64,000 nucleotides of DNA from Schoenobius gigantellus (taxonomy: Eukaryota; Arthropoda; Insecta; Lepidoptera; Crambidae): the NCBI GenBank assembly GCA_963935595.1, contig OZ012559.1, positions 13,415,001-13,479,000 of the forward strand, given 5' to 3'. Shown one piece after another: positions 21,501 to 31,300 of the stretch (positions within the stretch are counted from its first letter, which is position 1; the number at the start of each line of letters is the position of its first letter). Made by a program: the position numbers and the translations under genes. The notes under the pieces were generated by a model. That model searched no databases and was not told the DNA's origin. It saw nothing but the letters and a program-made list of their open reading frames with translations.

Positions 21501-24151
21501 GCATACTGGCGGAAGCGCATGATGACTCCGGGTAGGCTCTGTAGTAAGTCGGGCCCCGGCAGCAGCATATCGTTGAGGCTGAGGCCGGAGGATCGAGCGG
21601 CGGCGTCGTGGACCACTCGGATCTTTTTCTTCTCCGGGTGAGTGACGGCGAAGTGCGGCAAGTACCACAGGCGGCCGCGGGGCGGTGCGACGACTCTCTC
21701 GGCGTAGTTGGACTTCAGCAAGTTCTCGATGCGCTCGTTATATTCTTTCTTCGAATTCTCGTTGCGGTCGAGCTTGCGTTCCAGTGTGTATAGTCGCTTA
21801 AGTGCGTCAACGCGATTGTTAGGTGTCGCGGCGGCTTCTTCTCTCCACAGTAGCCCCGTCTCGAAGCGGCCGTCGGGCAGGCGTCGGCTTCTTTCTTCTA
21901 GTGTCTTGAGTGCTTGCAGCTCGGGATCGCTTTGCTGTCTTCTTGGCTCGATCGACAGTGATTCCAGCGCGAAATAGTCCTTCATCATTTTCTCCATATT
22001 CTCAGCCGGCTCACTTTGAGTAAGGTGAGCGCAACAATAGGCGACAGGTTCCGCTTGCGATGTTCGACACCCGTGAAGCACCCAGCCGACGGCCGTGCGT
22101 GAGGCCACCGGTTGGTCGCGACGTCCTCTTCTTATTTCGCGCGAGACGATCAACTCCCAGTTGTCTTGACCGATGAGAAGTCTCGGCGTGGCGTTGCTGT
22201 ATATTAACTCTTGCTTCACTTCTTCTAGGTGTGGGCAGTCTTCTATTTCTTCTTTGCTCACGGACTGTGTTGCGAAGGCGAGGCTGTCGACTGTACGAGC
22301 GTTATAAATTTGCTGTTTGTCGTTGCTGTGGCGGCCTCTTATTGCGACGTTCACCCTCTTGCTCTTCTTGTGTTCCATTTCTTCGCCGCCGACGCCTTGC
22401 ACCCACATGGGTTCTGTAGGCCCGTCGAGACCAAGGGTGTCGGCGAGCGACGCGTCGATGATCGTGACGGTGCTTCCCTCGTCCAATAGCGCGAACGTGT
22501 CAACCGCGGCGTTCGGGCCGCTCACAGTCACGGGCGCAATCTTCAGGTAGGCGCGGCTCTTGTTCGCTGCAACGCTCGCGACTGGTTGTGTTGCTGACGC
22601 TATCACCTCTTCTTTCTTCTGGGGCGCGGGGGACTCGGTGGCGGGGACGCCGGTGAGTAGAGGCGTCTTCTTCTCGTGGTGCAGCAGGCGGTGGTGTCGC
22701 ATGAGGCAGCCGTTGAAACCGCACGGCTTGGCACGGCATGAGAGGCGGCGATGCGTGCTAGCTAAGCAGCGATAGCACACGTGATTCTTCTTGGCTACCT
22801 CCCATCTCTCGTTCGTGTCAATCTTCAGGAATTTCGGGCACGCTGTCAGTTGGTGGCTCTGCTTGCACATCGGGCACGACGTAATCTTGTCGCAGGAGCT
22901 CTTCTTATATGGCTCGCTAGTGGCGGTGAAGGCGCGTTCGATCCTTTTCTTGGTCGCCCTGTGTTCCCTGTTGTCATTCATAGGTTCAGGTGGGGCGTAG
23001 GGGGCGCACTTGTCCGCTTCATGGTTCAAGAATTCGGCGATTCTCTTCAACTCTGGTATTTCTTCTCTGGTGGCGGCGTAGTCGTACCACTTGTTGCGTA
23101 GTATTGGCGTCAGCTTGTCCACGATGAGTCGTAGCACCTCCGGGTTGTACAGGTACTGCGGTTTCTTCAGTATTTCGATGGTAGCCACGGTGTTAGCGAT
23201 GCGGCCGGCGAATGTGCATAGGTCGCGCGGACCGTCGGTCAGTCTGGGCAGCGTCTTGAGTTTCTCCATTTCGTTGATGAGCAGTGCGTCGGGCCTCCCG
23301 TATCTTCTTTCCAGTGCGCCGATGAGATCTTCAGGTTGCGGCTGACTAATGAGGAGGGAACTGACGGCCTCCAGCGCGACTCCCTTCAGACTCTTCCTTA
23401 TTCTTGCGACGTTCTCGCTGGGTGAGAAGCTCGATGATGACTCGGTGTATGCTGCCTTGAATTGCAGCCATTCACTGCACTGCCCGCTGAACACTGGTAG
23501 TTCGGTGATGTATTTCTTTGTGGACTTGCTTGACCGGATTGCTTCTGTCAGCGCGGCGGCTAGCGACGTGACATCTATTTGCGGCGGTCGAGGCTGTTCT
23601 TGGCCCGTCTGATGTTGCGCGTGTTTATTGAAACGCGCGGGCGCCCCCGACTTCATCCCGTAATCTTGATGTCCCTCTATCGCTGCTGCTTCTTGCTGCG
23701 GGCGCCGATTGAACCAGTCTTCTACTCGACGCGGTGCTAGGTCCTCCTCCTCTTCTTCATGTTCCGTTGATGACTCGGCGACTATTTTTTCTAGGCGAAT
23801 CTTCTCTAGCGTGGCTTCGGCTTGAATTCGTTGCACTTCTAGCGCGGCGAGCCTCTCCTTAGCTTCTAATTCTGCGCGAATCCTCTTGCTCGACGCCTTG
23901 GAGTGACGTGATCGTGCAGGCGGAGGTACTCTTGCGGCGGGCGGCGGCGGTGGCATTAGTTTGGTGCTGTGACGCTCGACGATCGTGTGGATACTGCTTG
24001 CGGCCGGCGTAGCTTGAATACCCGACGTGTCGGCAGGTGCGCCGTGCGTGGTTCTCGTTTCGCCGGTTGCCGGTGTTTCGCCGCTGTCTGAAGACTCTCT
24101 TGCCGTGTCGTCGTTCTCTTCCTTCTCGTGGCAGCTCCTTGTGAGAACCAT
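18527..24151 (-). CDS. BEL/Pao gag-pol polyprotein, intact
   Basis: 1874 residues, copies the element's RNA into DNA and integrates it. Domain order: acidic and Pro-rich N terminus with a charged coiled-coil-like stretch (about 90-125); gag region (TELPVFSGQCSEWLQF near 215-232); two zinc knuckles (CPMCKQSHQLTAC near 424 and CYRCLASTHRRLSC near 459); aspartic protease with LLDEGSTVTIID near 555; reverse transcriptase with YGVSADIKEMF and the catalytic NHYMDDYLH near 965; RNase H with HTFVDASEEAY near 1146; integrase with an HHCC zinc finger (HEQLHHGG near 1502, CLACRIRK near 1541) and D-D-E residues in GLDYYGPI (~1574), ELWSDNAT (~1634) and AWERLVR (~1677); a C-terminal basic domain (~1755-1860). 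The ATG at 24151 lies in a strong context (CACCATGG). No stops or frameshifts. The frame ends inside the 3' LTR. Nested ORFs in other frames are shadows. Confidence 0.95.
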   Translation of the reverse strand: MVLTRSCHEKEENDDTARESSDSGETPATGETRTTHGAPADTSGIQATPAASSIHTIVERHSTKLMPPPPPAARVPPPARSRHSKASSKRIRAELEAKERLAALEVQRIQAEATLEKIRLEKIVAESSTEHEEEEEDLAPRRVEDWFNRRPQQEAAAIEGHQDYGMKSGAPARFNKHAQHQTGQEQPRPPQIDVTSLAAALTEAIRSSKSTKKYITELPVFSGQCSEWLQFKAAYTESSSSFSPSENVARIRKSLKGVALEAVSSLLISQPQPEDLIGALERRYGRPDALLINEMEKLKTLPRLTDGPRDLCTFAGRIANTVATIEILKKPQYLYNPEVLRLIVDKLTPILRNKWYDYAATREEIPELKRIAEFLNHEADKCAPYAPPEPMNDNREHRATKKRIERAFTATSEPYKKSSCDKITSCPMCKQSHQLTACPKFLKIDTNERWEVAKKNHVCYRCLASTHRRLSCRAKPCGFNGCLMRHHRLLHHEKKTPLLTGVPATESPAPQKKEEVIASATQPVASVAANKSRAYLKIAPVTVSGPNAAVDTFALLDEGSTVTIIDASLADTLGLDGPTEPMWVQGVGGEEMEHKKSKRVNVAIRGRHSNDKQQIYNARTVDSLAFATQSVSKEEIEDCPHLEEVKQELIYSNATPRLLIGQDNWELIVSREIRRGRRDQPVASRTAVGWVLHGCRTSQAEPVAYCCAHLTQSEPAENMEKMMKDYFALESLSIEPRRQQSDPELQALKTLEERSRRLPDGRFETGLLWREEAAATPNNRVDALKRLYTLERKLDRNENSKKEYNERIENLLKSNYAERVVAPPRGRLWYLPHFAVTHPEKKKIRVVHDAAARSSGLSLNDMLLPGPDLLQSLPGVIMRFRQYAYGVSADIKEMFMQIKIREEDRDALRFLWRGDRRECAPDEYRMSSVVFGASSSPCTALYIKNRNAREHASRFPEAARAIERNHYMDDYLHSFATLEEARKITSEVDYVHKQAKLLLRGWASNDVEAIRSTSEKQDGTTVPIGGSEMEKTLGLHWDTAEDCIRFRLNARRAPAEVINDLRPPTKREALSIIMSIFDPLGLISPFTTPAKRIMQDTWRHNMGWDDAIPDALHDRWSEWLQQLRDLGELSIPRCYDKKHVDRYELHTFVDASEEAYAAAVYWKMIRSDGSVRIALAAAKSRVTPTKPISVPRLELQAAVLGVRLAKTVADEHDFEIARKVYWCDSRTVLAWIRSEPRTYKTFVAHRLAEIEDSSKKNEWRWVPSADNVADDTTRATPIDFGASHRWFNGPRFLHDNEESWPAENKVEIPATGEEREKCNTLQQRRQHAHLPEIERFSKWTRLLRATGRVLQFISLCRRQSTIPRAPAIETIAAARRKRTKANPSEDEAWNKTTPRGRLHIEPVSASEKKEKYVALDADYIIKAEKLWMRASQEDSYKRERERISSGRAPDKDDRLAKLSVYIDKDDIVRLRGRIEAASGIEEANAHPVILHRKHHYTKLYISHVHEQLHHGGTEIVVNELRQRVHIAKIRPAVKEAIAHCLACRIRKAKPAAPSTGDLPAARLAHHVRPYSYTGLDYYGPIEVTVGRHREKRWVALFTCLTSRAIHLEIVPSLSTDAAINALRRFIARRGCPAELWSDNATAFRGADRELSGAIKNSAGARRIRWRFLPPAAPFMAGAWERLVRTVKEAMKATLHEKRPSDETLRTLLAEVEATVNSRPLTYVPVTPDDPPALTPNMILLGPDCYSPAPGSFDDSDMNARQHWRRAQYLADLFWKRWVREYLPVLQQRREPHSTGTSPTTGNLVIVCDSNLPRNTWPRGRVTAVYPGADGVVRVVDVTTSRGHVLRRPTKRIVVLPGIREATAGDNVHDEIIHK

Positions 24152-24196
24152 GGTGATTCTTCAGTCTTCACGTTCTTGATGCACTAGTCCAGAAGA

Positions 24197-24215
24197 TCCG
24201 GCTCCGAAAGGACCA
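24197..24215 (-). promoter_or_regulatory. Probable primer-binding site of the BEL/Pao element
   Basis: Five bases inside the 5' LTR, on the minus strand, is TGGTCCTTTCGGAGCCGGA. It starts with the TGG expected to pair with a tRNA CCA end. It resembles the complement of the 3' end of tRNA-Tyr (TCCGGCTCGAAGGACCA) with a few extra bases; the tRNA identity is inferred. Confidence 0.6.
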
Positions 24216-24220
24216 TACAA

Positions 24221-24833
24221 TGTTAGTGATTGTCTCTAAGACACCACCAACATAAAGTGTTGTTTCGAAATAGTAGGGTGTACGGCCTTCGAAGTGGACT
24301 GTAAAACACTTGCTGTAGATTTTGTAATCAGGAACCGGAGTACTGGATGGATCAATGAAACACTGGTATCACTACTGGAGCGCTTGCTGAGAGAGGTCGG
24401 AGGCACTTCTTGTTTGTGGTTGAGGTTGTTGCTTCCTCGAGTGGTCGGAGCGGACTGGTAGCGGTGGCTTGTCCGCGCCGCCTTTTATTCTATTTTTTGT
24501 TATATAGGTCGTTGTTTATATATGGTTCCCCCCGCGCCCCGCAAGAGTGGCCTCCCACCTCTTCGCGCATGCGCACTTTATTTGCGTAAACCAACTAGCG
24601 TTTATTCTAGTAAGCCTTATTCTAATACAATGAAATATTTCGATAAAATAAACCATTACAAATGTTACTTAACTATTCTACCTATATAATGTTCCTTATT
24701 TCTAAGTAAAAGACAACAAGAATAACCATTTATTTTACATATAAACTTATCATTAAAAAACCAAATTATAAAGAAGACTAACTAAAACTATATATTGTTT
24801 TTCAGTTATTTGTGAATAATTTCGTCGTGAACA
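24221..24833 (-). repeat. BEL/Pao 5' LTR
   Basis: 613 bp, see the partner at 17942-18554. It should hold promoter and polyadenylation signals, but I cannot pin their positions. Confidence 0.95.
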
Positions 24834-24838
24834 ATTTG

Positions 24839-25553
24839 TTTTAAGTATTGTGTTTCCGAACATTCATTCACCACTGTTTTATTTGCCATAATATTTTCAT
24901 TTCACCAAAGACTTCAAATAATTTAATCATACACTATGCATTATTTCCGAAATACTTAAACGTTTAAAAATCGTGTCATTTTTACTTGCAAGCAAGCATG
25001 ACAGCATGCAAGCAAGCCTGCAGTATGCAAACAGGCATAAATAGTTTGATTGATTGTGTGTGGTCACAATGTCTAACCTAACCTACAGTTTTATCCTATA
25101 AGTTTTTCTCTTGCGAGGGGCTTTCAAAAAAGAAAGGAAAAATTAATATAATACAAATAGATAACAAAATGCTAAATCCATCTAAATGGTAAGTGGCGAG
25201 CACGGCTTTGCTCTATCCTTTGCTGTGGGCAAAGGATAAAAGAACCGCAATCCACTAGAACAAGTTGCCGGCATCCGTTTTCCCGAAAAATTGTAACCGG
25301 GAAATTTCACAGGAAATCTACATCACAACAGACTACATCCTCACTTACCGCCTGTGATGTGGTCAAGCCCTGCCGACGTTGTTAAAAAATAAAAACATTT
25401 ATATGGAAAAGATACATAAGTTCACTTGAGTTTAAGTTTACAGGATATTTTCAACCCTGTAAAGCCCATTTTTAAGTCAAAATACAAATAAATACACCGT
25501 GAACAAAGGTTTAGTTGTAGCAACAATACATATGACACTTCTTGTGATTTGCA
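24839..25553. other. Gene-free DNA
   Basis: AT-rich. Repeated GCAAGCAAGC/ATGCAAGCA words at 24987-25025 and a small hairpin at 25213-25242 (ATCCTTTGC / GCAAAGGAT). No gene. The minus-strand 166-codon ORF at 25422-25922 runs antisense through the LINE relic below and is not called. Confidence 0.45.
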
Positions 25554-25780
25554 AACCTTCAGTGGCAATGGACAGGACACATCGCTCGAAGGACTGAAGA
25601 ATGTTGGGGCGGAAAGATCCTCAAGTGGCGGCCGCGTACCGGGAGACGCTGTGTTGTTAAGTAGACTGGCGATCTGGTGAAGGTCGCTAAAAGCCACTGA
25701 ATGCGAGAAGTGCTCCACTGATTGGTTTGGGGAGCCTTGGTGGAGGCCTATATCCAACAGTGAGCGAATCTGTAGTGATG
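25554..25780 (+). pseudogene. RTE-type LINE C-terminal relic
   Basis: Plus-strand text reads LQWQWTGHIARRTEECWGGK, then LKWRPRTGRR, DLVKVAKSH and VEAYIQQ with stops between: the family C terminus (KWQWAGHIARR...RPRTGKR...YVQQW). Same family as 97-895 and 2288-2431, intermediate in decay. Confidence 0.8.
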
Positions 25781-26394
25781 AGCTTGCTATAGCAATAAAC
25801 GAAGGTCGTCTCTTCTTAAAATTATGGAGTGAGAAAGCTACCTTTATAAACCTACCTTTATTTTGCTTCATTCTGGAACCCAGGTACAGTGCACGGAAAC
25901 ACCTCAAACTGTTTGTACGCAATGACAGTTCACACTAAAAACTATACACTTGCGAATCAGTCGATTCGTAAATACTGCGTGTCCACGTATTTAGTAAGCG
26001 GAAAGACAAGACTTTATACATTTAATCTATACTTCATTCTATACAGCATCAGCCACGACACTACACTGAGTCGAGACTTCCACAAATAATACAAAAACGT
26101 ATTCAAATACTACAAAGTTTCTCACGACTCATCGTACCGACCACAGTGGAATGAGTGGAATAATCCGTCTACTTTGGCTAGCTTTGCTAGCAAACACAAA
26201 CTAATAAGGGAAAGTCACAAAGCCTGTCACCATAAACTTCTGTTTTGATTATTAAATTCATGCTTCTGTCACAGTAGTAACGCAAAGACCGAGCAAAGAC
26301 CTCTTTAGTTATGGTTCTGAGGTATAGACGTAAGATTTTAGCTAATGTTAACTTCGACATCTCATTCGTGACAAGATTCATTGCAGCTACCTAT
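25781..26394. other. Gene-free DNA
   Basis: No supported gene or named repeat. Confidence 0.4.
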
Positions 26395-26505
26395 ACATTA
26401 ACTATAAATCAAGCTATACATTAACACTACGAAAACCGCCACTATTACGAGCGACATAAGAACGGTCCAAAGGTCAAACAGTATAGTTTGACAAGGAGCT
26501 TAACG
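26395..26505. repeat. Short TIR repeat, partner of 45735-45830
   Basis: Both copies hold CACTACGAAAACCGCC and a right-hand box like AGTATAGTTTGAC / AGTATAGCTTGAC that is the complement of the left-hand GTCAAGCTATAC-like box. About 100 bp, non-coding, MITE-like. Confidence 0.6.
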
Positions 26506-26694
26506 TATACCTATCGTAGATACATAATTCACTTGTCTGTCGTATAATGGAAGTAACGGATTCCTATAATATTCCTGTGATAGAAGAAACTGGACGTAAC
26601 TTTCGATTTTTGCGTAATTAGGCGTAATCGCATATTATGCGTCTATAATACATCATGGATGAAAATTTTGGCCAGAATTTTAAATAAAATGAGT

Positions 26695-27010
26695 TTGTTT
26701 TATAGAGAGCGCTACAATATTTACCGGTGGGAGACTCTGTACCAGGGTCGCCTGCTTGGGTACCTCCGTCTTACCTAGTTTCTGCCGCAAAGCAGCAGTG
26801 CTTGCATTTCTGTGTGTGTTTGAAGGGTAAGATATACGTACCGTGACTTTATATCTTATATCACAGTTGACAAAGTATACTGGGGTTCTTGTGGGGAGGT
26901 TGCAGATTTGTTGCGAAGTGAATCTCACAAGAATCACATGTACCTACTATAGGTGACTGTTACCACTTACCGTCAGGTGGCCAGTATGCTTGTTTGTCAA
27001 ATTTGTGGTA
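26695..27010. repeat. Common lepidopteran repeat, TTCTGCCGCMAAGCAGCA class
   Basis: Boxes in order: GGGTACCTCCGTCTTACC, TTTCTGCCGCAAAGCAGCAG, TTTGAAGGGTAAGA, and CACTTACCGTCAGGTGGCC. Partial copies: 28145-28450 (copied again at 30580-30806) and 43870-44080. Non-coding. Confidence 0.65.
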
Positions 27011-27011
27011 T

Positions 27012-27514
27012 GAGAAAATAATAAAGAATTTTAAATTAAAATCAATATATTGTATTTTATTTATTGACTAATGTCTCGGTAACTTTTTGCTCTGAGGTGT
27101 TGAAATATACATTTAAGGTCATTCCATTGTATACCTTCACAAAATTCAAAACCTAGTTTTGTTGCACAAAGGATGCACAATATGTGCATCGTTTATACTA
27201 GCATAGACATTTATAAATTAACAGGGCTCATTATTAGGTGTTAACGATATGGAAAATTAAGTTCTAACTTTACTTTGAAAGTTTGTGATGCTTCCATGAA
27301 AATCAAATAAAAACAATCACTACATTATTCTTTGTAGCTCCGTGCACTAAATTGAAATCTTTGTGAGCATCAATAATACTTTTATGAAGTTACTATCAAA
27401 TAAAATAAAACTGGCATGCATTGTCTCATAACTTTCCAACTGACATCAACGTCATCCAAAATCAATCAAGACCAAGACAAAATGACGGACTGAACGTAAC
27501 TGGAAAAATAACAA
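27012..27514. other. Upstream region of the TSSK gene
   Basis: Up to about 590 bp before the TSSK start codon. AT-rich; no promoter element that I can assign with confidence. Confidence 0.35.
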
Positions 27515-28375
27515 GAAATATTATAAATAACTATGTGTTAGAATTCATTACCATGCGATTGCTGATTGCGACAACCATTATATAAAATTGATCTGTGACA
27601 TGCCGGGGCCGGATGCGAGGGCGACTGACAATGTTCTCCAAGAGATGTCTGAGCCCGCAGCGACGGTGCACAGCGGAGTCGAGGCTAAGACTGACAGGAA
27701 ACTCACCGTGCTTGAGACTCATGGTTATGCACTCGGCAGGACTATTGGGTCAGGATCTTACGCCACAGTAAAGGTAATGGTGTTTTAATCCCTTATAGCA
27801 AAAGGCACAAAACATAATGGTAACCGCAGGTCAGACGGTAGGATGAGTGAGAAAGACTTCCCCGCAAATGGCGATGATGATCAAATCCTTGTTAACTACT
27901 ACTGACAAATCAGTTGTTCGTGGCTTTATATAGGCATTTTATAATACGTTTTCAAAAAATCTAACTTATACGTTTGGATAGATGATATATGAGTATTTTA
28001 TTTAAATTGAATTTATTAAAATTACCTTGCTCTCAATTAGAAATAAACATTCTTTAATGTGCAAGAATGATTTCTACGAGTACGACCATTACTTACAGTG
28101 CATCGGCAATGATTTCTTTTGTGACATCATTATGGGTGACCTTGTTCTCTTTTCAGGCAGTATTTAACCAGAGGCCGACTCTATTTGTGATTTGTTTTCT
28201 ATGTATTTTTGATTCTTATTTCTGCCGCAAAACAGCTTGCATTGCTATTTTCGGGTTTCAAGGGTAAGGCGGCTTACATTACTGAAAACATCTTATGGCA
28301 CAAGGTGGTAACGTACATAGGGGTTGTTTTAGAGGCTGTAAATTTGCAAATGCCACAGAAATCACATGTATTACA
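27515..28375 (+). repeat. Source segment of the exon-1 duplication
   Basis: 861 bp holding TSSK exon 1 and the first 602 bp of intron 1. It matches 29946-30806 (offset 2431) without gaps; the one difference I find is in the word AGAGGC(C/G)GACTC near 28177. Confidence 0.95.
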
Positions 28376-31300
28376 GGCAACTGAACCAAGGTGACTGAAC
28401 TTGCCATCAGGTAGGCAGCCTGCTTGTCTGCCAACTGAGTCGTATAAGAAACGTTTGTATAGTATTATGTCTGCTTTAGAACTGTACACAAATCCCAAAC
28501 ATTATATCTAACAGGTAGCAACAAGCGACCGGCATAACTGTCAAGTGGCAATAAAAATAATAAGCAAGTTCCAAGCGCCTGGCGACTATCTGAAAAAGTT
28601 TCTGCCGAGAGAAATAGAAGTGGTCAAGGGTCTTAAGCACGAGAACTTGATACGGTTCCTACAAGCCATTGAAACAACGCACAGGTTTGTCCGTAGCCTA
28701 TATTATCATAATCAGCACTTTACTACTAATGATCCACCCCGGCTTCGCTTGAGTAGTTGCTTATGAAATTGCGCAAAACCTAATATTAGTTTGTTCAAAG
28801 TCTAGAGTAGAATCGAATCCACTAAAAAAATATGAGTAAGGTAGTATCCATTTAAAAAAATTCAACTTCGCCGCTTTCAAAATTTTTTAAGAAGGCGAGG
28901 ACTATGGTGGATCCTCAAGCCTCGTTTGGCAAACCAAACCTGATGGATTTCTAGCTCAGAGAGGCATCACCTCGGGAGTATCCTGCTCTCTGAGAAGAGT
29001 CACCAGGCGGTAATAGCCGGTGCGAGGAGCGGCTGCAACTCGAGCGCTCCTTTAAGGCTCGGACACTCAAGTTCGCCGTGTAGTGGAGAGTGGAGAGAAG
29101 CAACCGGGTACATTCTCTAGAACCTCAATATTACCTCAAATTGAATACATCAAAAAACGCAAATTCGAATCACTGAAACAACGGAAGTAAATGCTTCCAT
29201 GTGACTGCGTGATCGCATCTCTTGTCAGTTGATTAAGCGAATGCTAGAACTAATCTTTATTCTAGAGTGTACATCGTAATGGAGTACGCTGAGAAAGGCA
29301 GCCTGCTGGACATCATTCGAAAAGACCAGCACATAGACGAGGCGCGGGGCCGCCGCTGGTTCAGGCAACTCGTGGAGGCAGTGGACTACTGCCACGAACG
29401 CGGGGTGGTGCATCGGTAAGTGTGTTACGATTAGAGATGAAACGGATATCCAGTAACTATCCGGTATCCGGCCAATTCGGCCTAAAATTACTATCTGGCC
29501 GGATACCGGAGAGCAAGGTCTTTCCGTCCGCTGGATACCGGATATTAGAAAAAACAAACATATATACGAGTATATTGCCGGTCGCCCGCGACTTCATCCG
29601 CTCTATACAAAGGTAACCCTCTATATGTAAAAAAGAATTAGAATTATACAAGGTTAAATAAATAAATAACGAGTCTGCTGCAGATGAAATGCGCATTGAA
29701 AGTGATTATAAGTAAGTATGTATGTTATCAAAATAATATTTTTACAGCGTCAGTCTCTTTATTTTATTGCCATACTTCGTAAAGACATTTCAAATAACAA
29801 AAGCATAATTGTATAGAATAAAAAAATCGAGAAACATTTGCTTACTTTGCTCATGAATGAAAAGACCCAAATTCGACCGACGTTCGTGGCACCTGGGACA
29901 CGATTCTCATGCATTCGAAAAAAGTTCACATTCGTAAAAATGTTCGAAATATTATAAATAACTATGTGTTAGAATTCATTACCATGCGATTGCTGATTGC
30001 GACAACCATTATATAAAATTGATCTGTGACATGCCGGGGCCGGATGCGAGGGCGACTGACAATGTTCTCCAAGAGATGTCTGAGCCCGCAGCGACGGTGC
30101 ACAGCGGAGTCGAGGCTAAGACTGACAGGAAACTCACCGTGCTTGAGACTCATGGTTATGCACTCGGCAGGACTATTGGGTCAGGATCTTACGCCACAGT
30201 AAAGGTAATGGTGTTTTAATCCCTTATAGCAAAAGGCACAAAACATAATGGTAACCGCAGGTCAGACGGTAGGATGAGTGAGAAAGACTTCCCCGCAAAT
30301 GGCGATGATGATCAAATCCTTGTTAACTACTACTGACAAATCAGTTGTTCGTGGCTTTATATAGGCATTTTATAATACGTTTTCAAAAAATCTAACTTAT
30401 ACGTTTGGATAGATGATATATGAGTATTTTATTTAAATTGAATTTATTAAAATTACCTTGCTCTCAATTAGAAATAAACATTCTTTAATGTGCAAGAATG
30501 ATTTCTACGAGTACGACCATTACTTACAGTGCATCGGCAATGATTTCTTTTGTGACATCATTATGGGTGACCTTGTTCTCTTTTCAGGCAGTATTTAACC
30601 AGAGGCGGACTCTATTTGTGATTTGTTTTCTATGTATTTTTGATTCTTATTTCTGCCGCAAAACAGCTTGCATTGCTATTTTCGGGTTTCAAGGGTAAGG
30701 CGGCTTACATTACTGAAAACATCTTATGGCACAAGGTGGTAACGTACATAGGGGTTGTTTTAGAGGCTGTAAATTTGCAAATGCCACAGAAATCACATGT
30801 ATTACATTTGCTTACTTTGCTCATGAATGAAAAGACCCAAATTCGACCGACGTTCGTGGCACCTGGGACACGATTCTCATGCATTCGAAAAAAGTTCACA
30901 TTCGTAAAAATGTTCGAAATTCGAATTTTTTTCGAAGGAACCACAGTTTGTTTATTCTCGGAATTTCACAATCGAAATAATTCGAACGAACATCACTCGA
31001 ACGCAACGAGTGGTATGGACCAGTCGAAGTTGAGGTTCGTATACGAGTTTAGCTGTCGTGTTTCAAAATTATAGAAATACAAGGAGTTTGTGATTATTTC
31101 TGTATAAACGAGCTTAAACCGCGAAGCTGGCTCAAACTGTGTTTTCTCTCTGTGTTTTGTCTCATTAAAATGAATGAGGAAGAGTTTTTTGGTGGACTTC
31201 TTCGCCAATTTGGTGGAAGAACTAGAAGCAGCAAGCGCGGACCCACATACACATAACGTAGAGGATAACTTCAAAACTTACCTTGCGCCACTCCTCTCAA

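Larger units (their letters stand above)
17942..24833 (-). mobile_element. Complete BEL/Pao LTR retrotransposon, apparently young
   Basis: A 6892-bp element on the minus strand with two 613-bp LTRs, a primer-binding site next to the 5' LTR, one open gag-pol frame and a 5-bp target duplication (ATTTG). Only two LTR differences and an unbroken 1874-codon frame point to recent insertion and possible autonomy. The element is more GC-rich than its surroundings, most clearly inside the coding region. Confidence 0.95.

Noticed and set aside
18687..24171. Many ORFs of 60-160 codons across the BEL/Pao element
   Set aside because: Shadows of the 1874-codon gag-pol frame, caused by its GC-rich codons.
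25422..25922. 166-codon minus-strand ORF
   Set aside because: It runs antisense through an RTE LINE relic and shows no motif, start context or splice evidence.
28545..28766. 73-codon ORF taken as a separate gene
   Set aside because: It is TSSK exon 2 reading on into intron 2.
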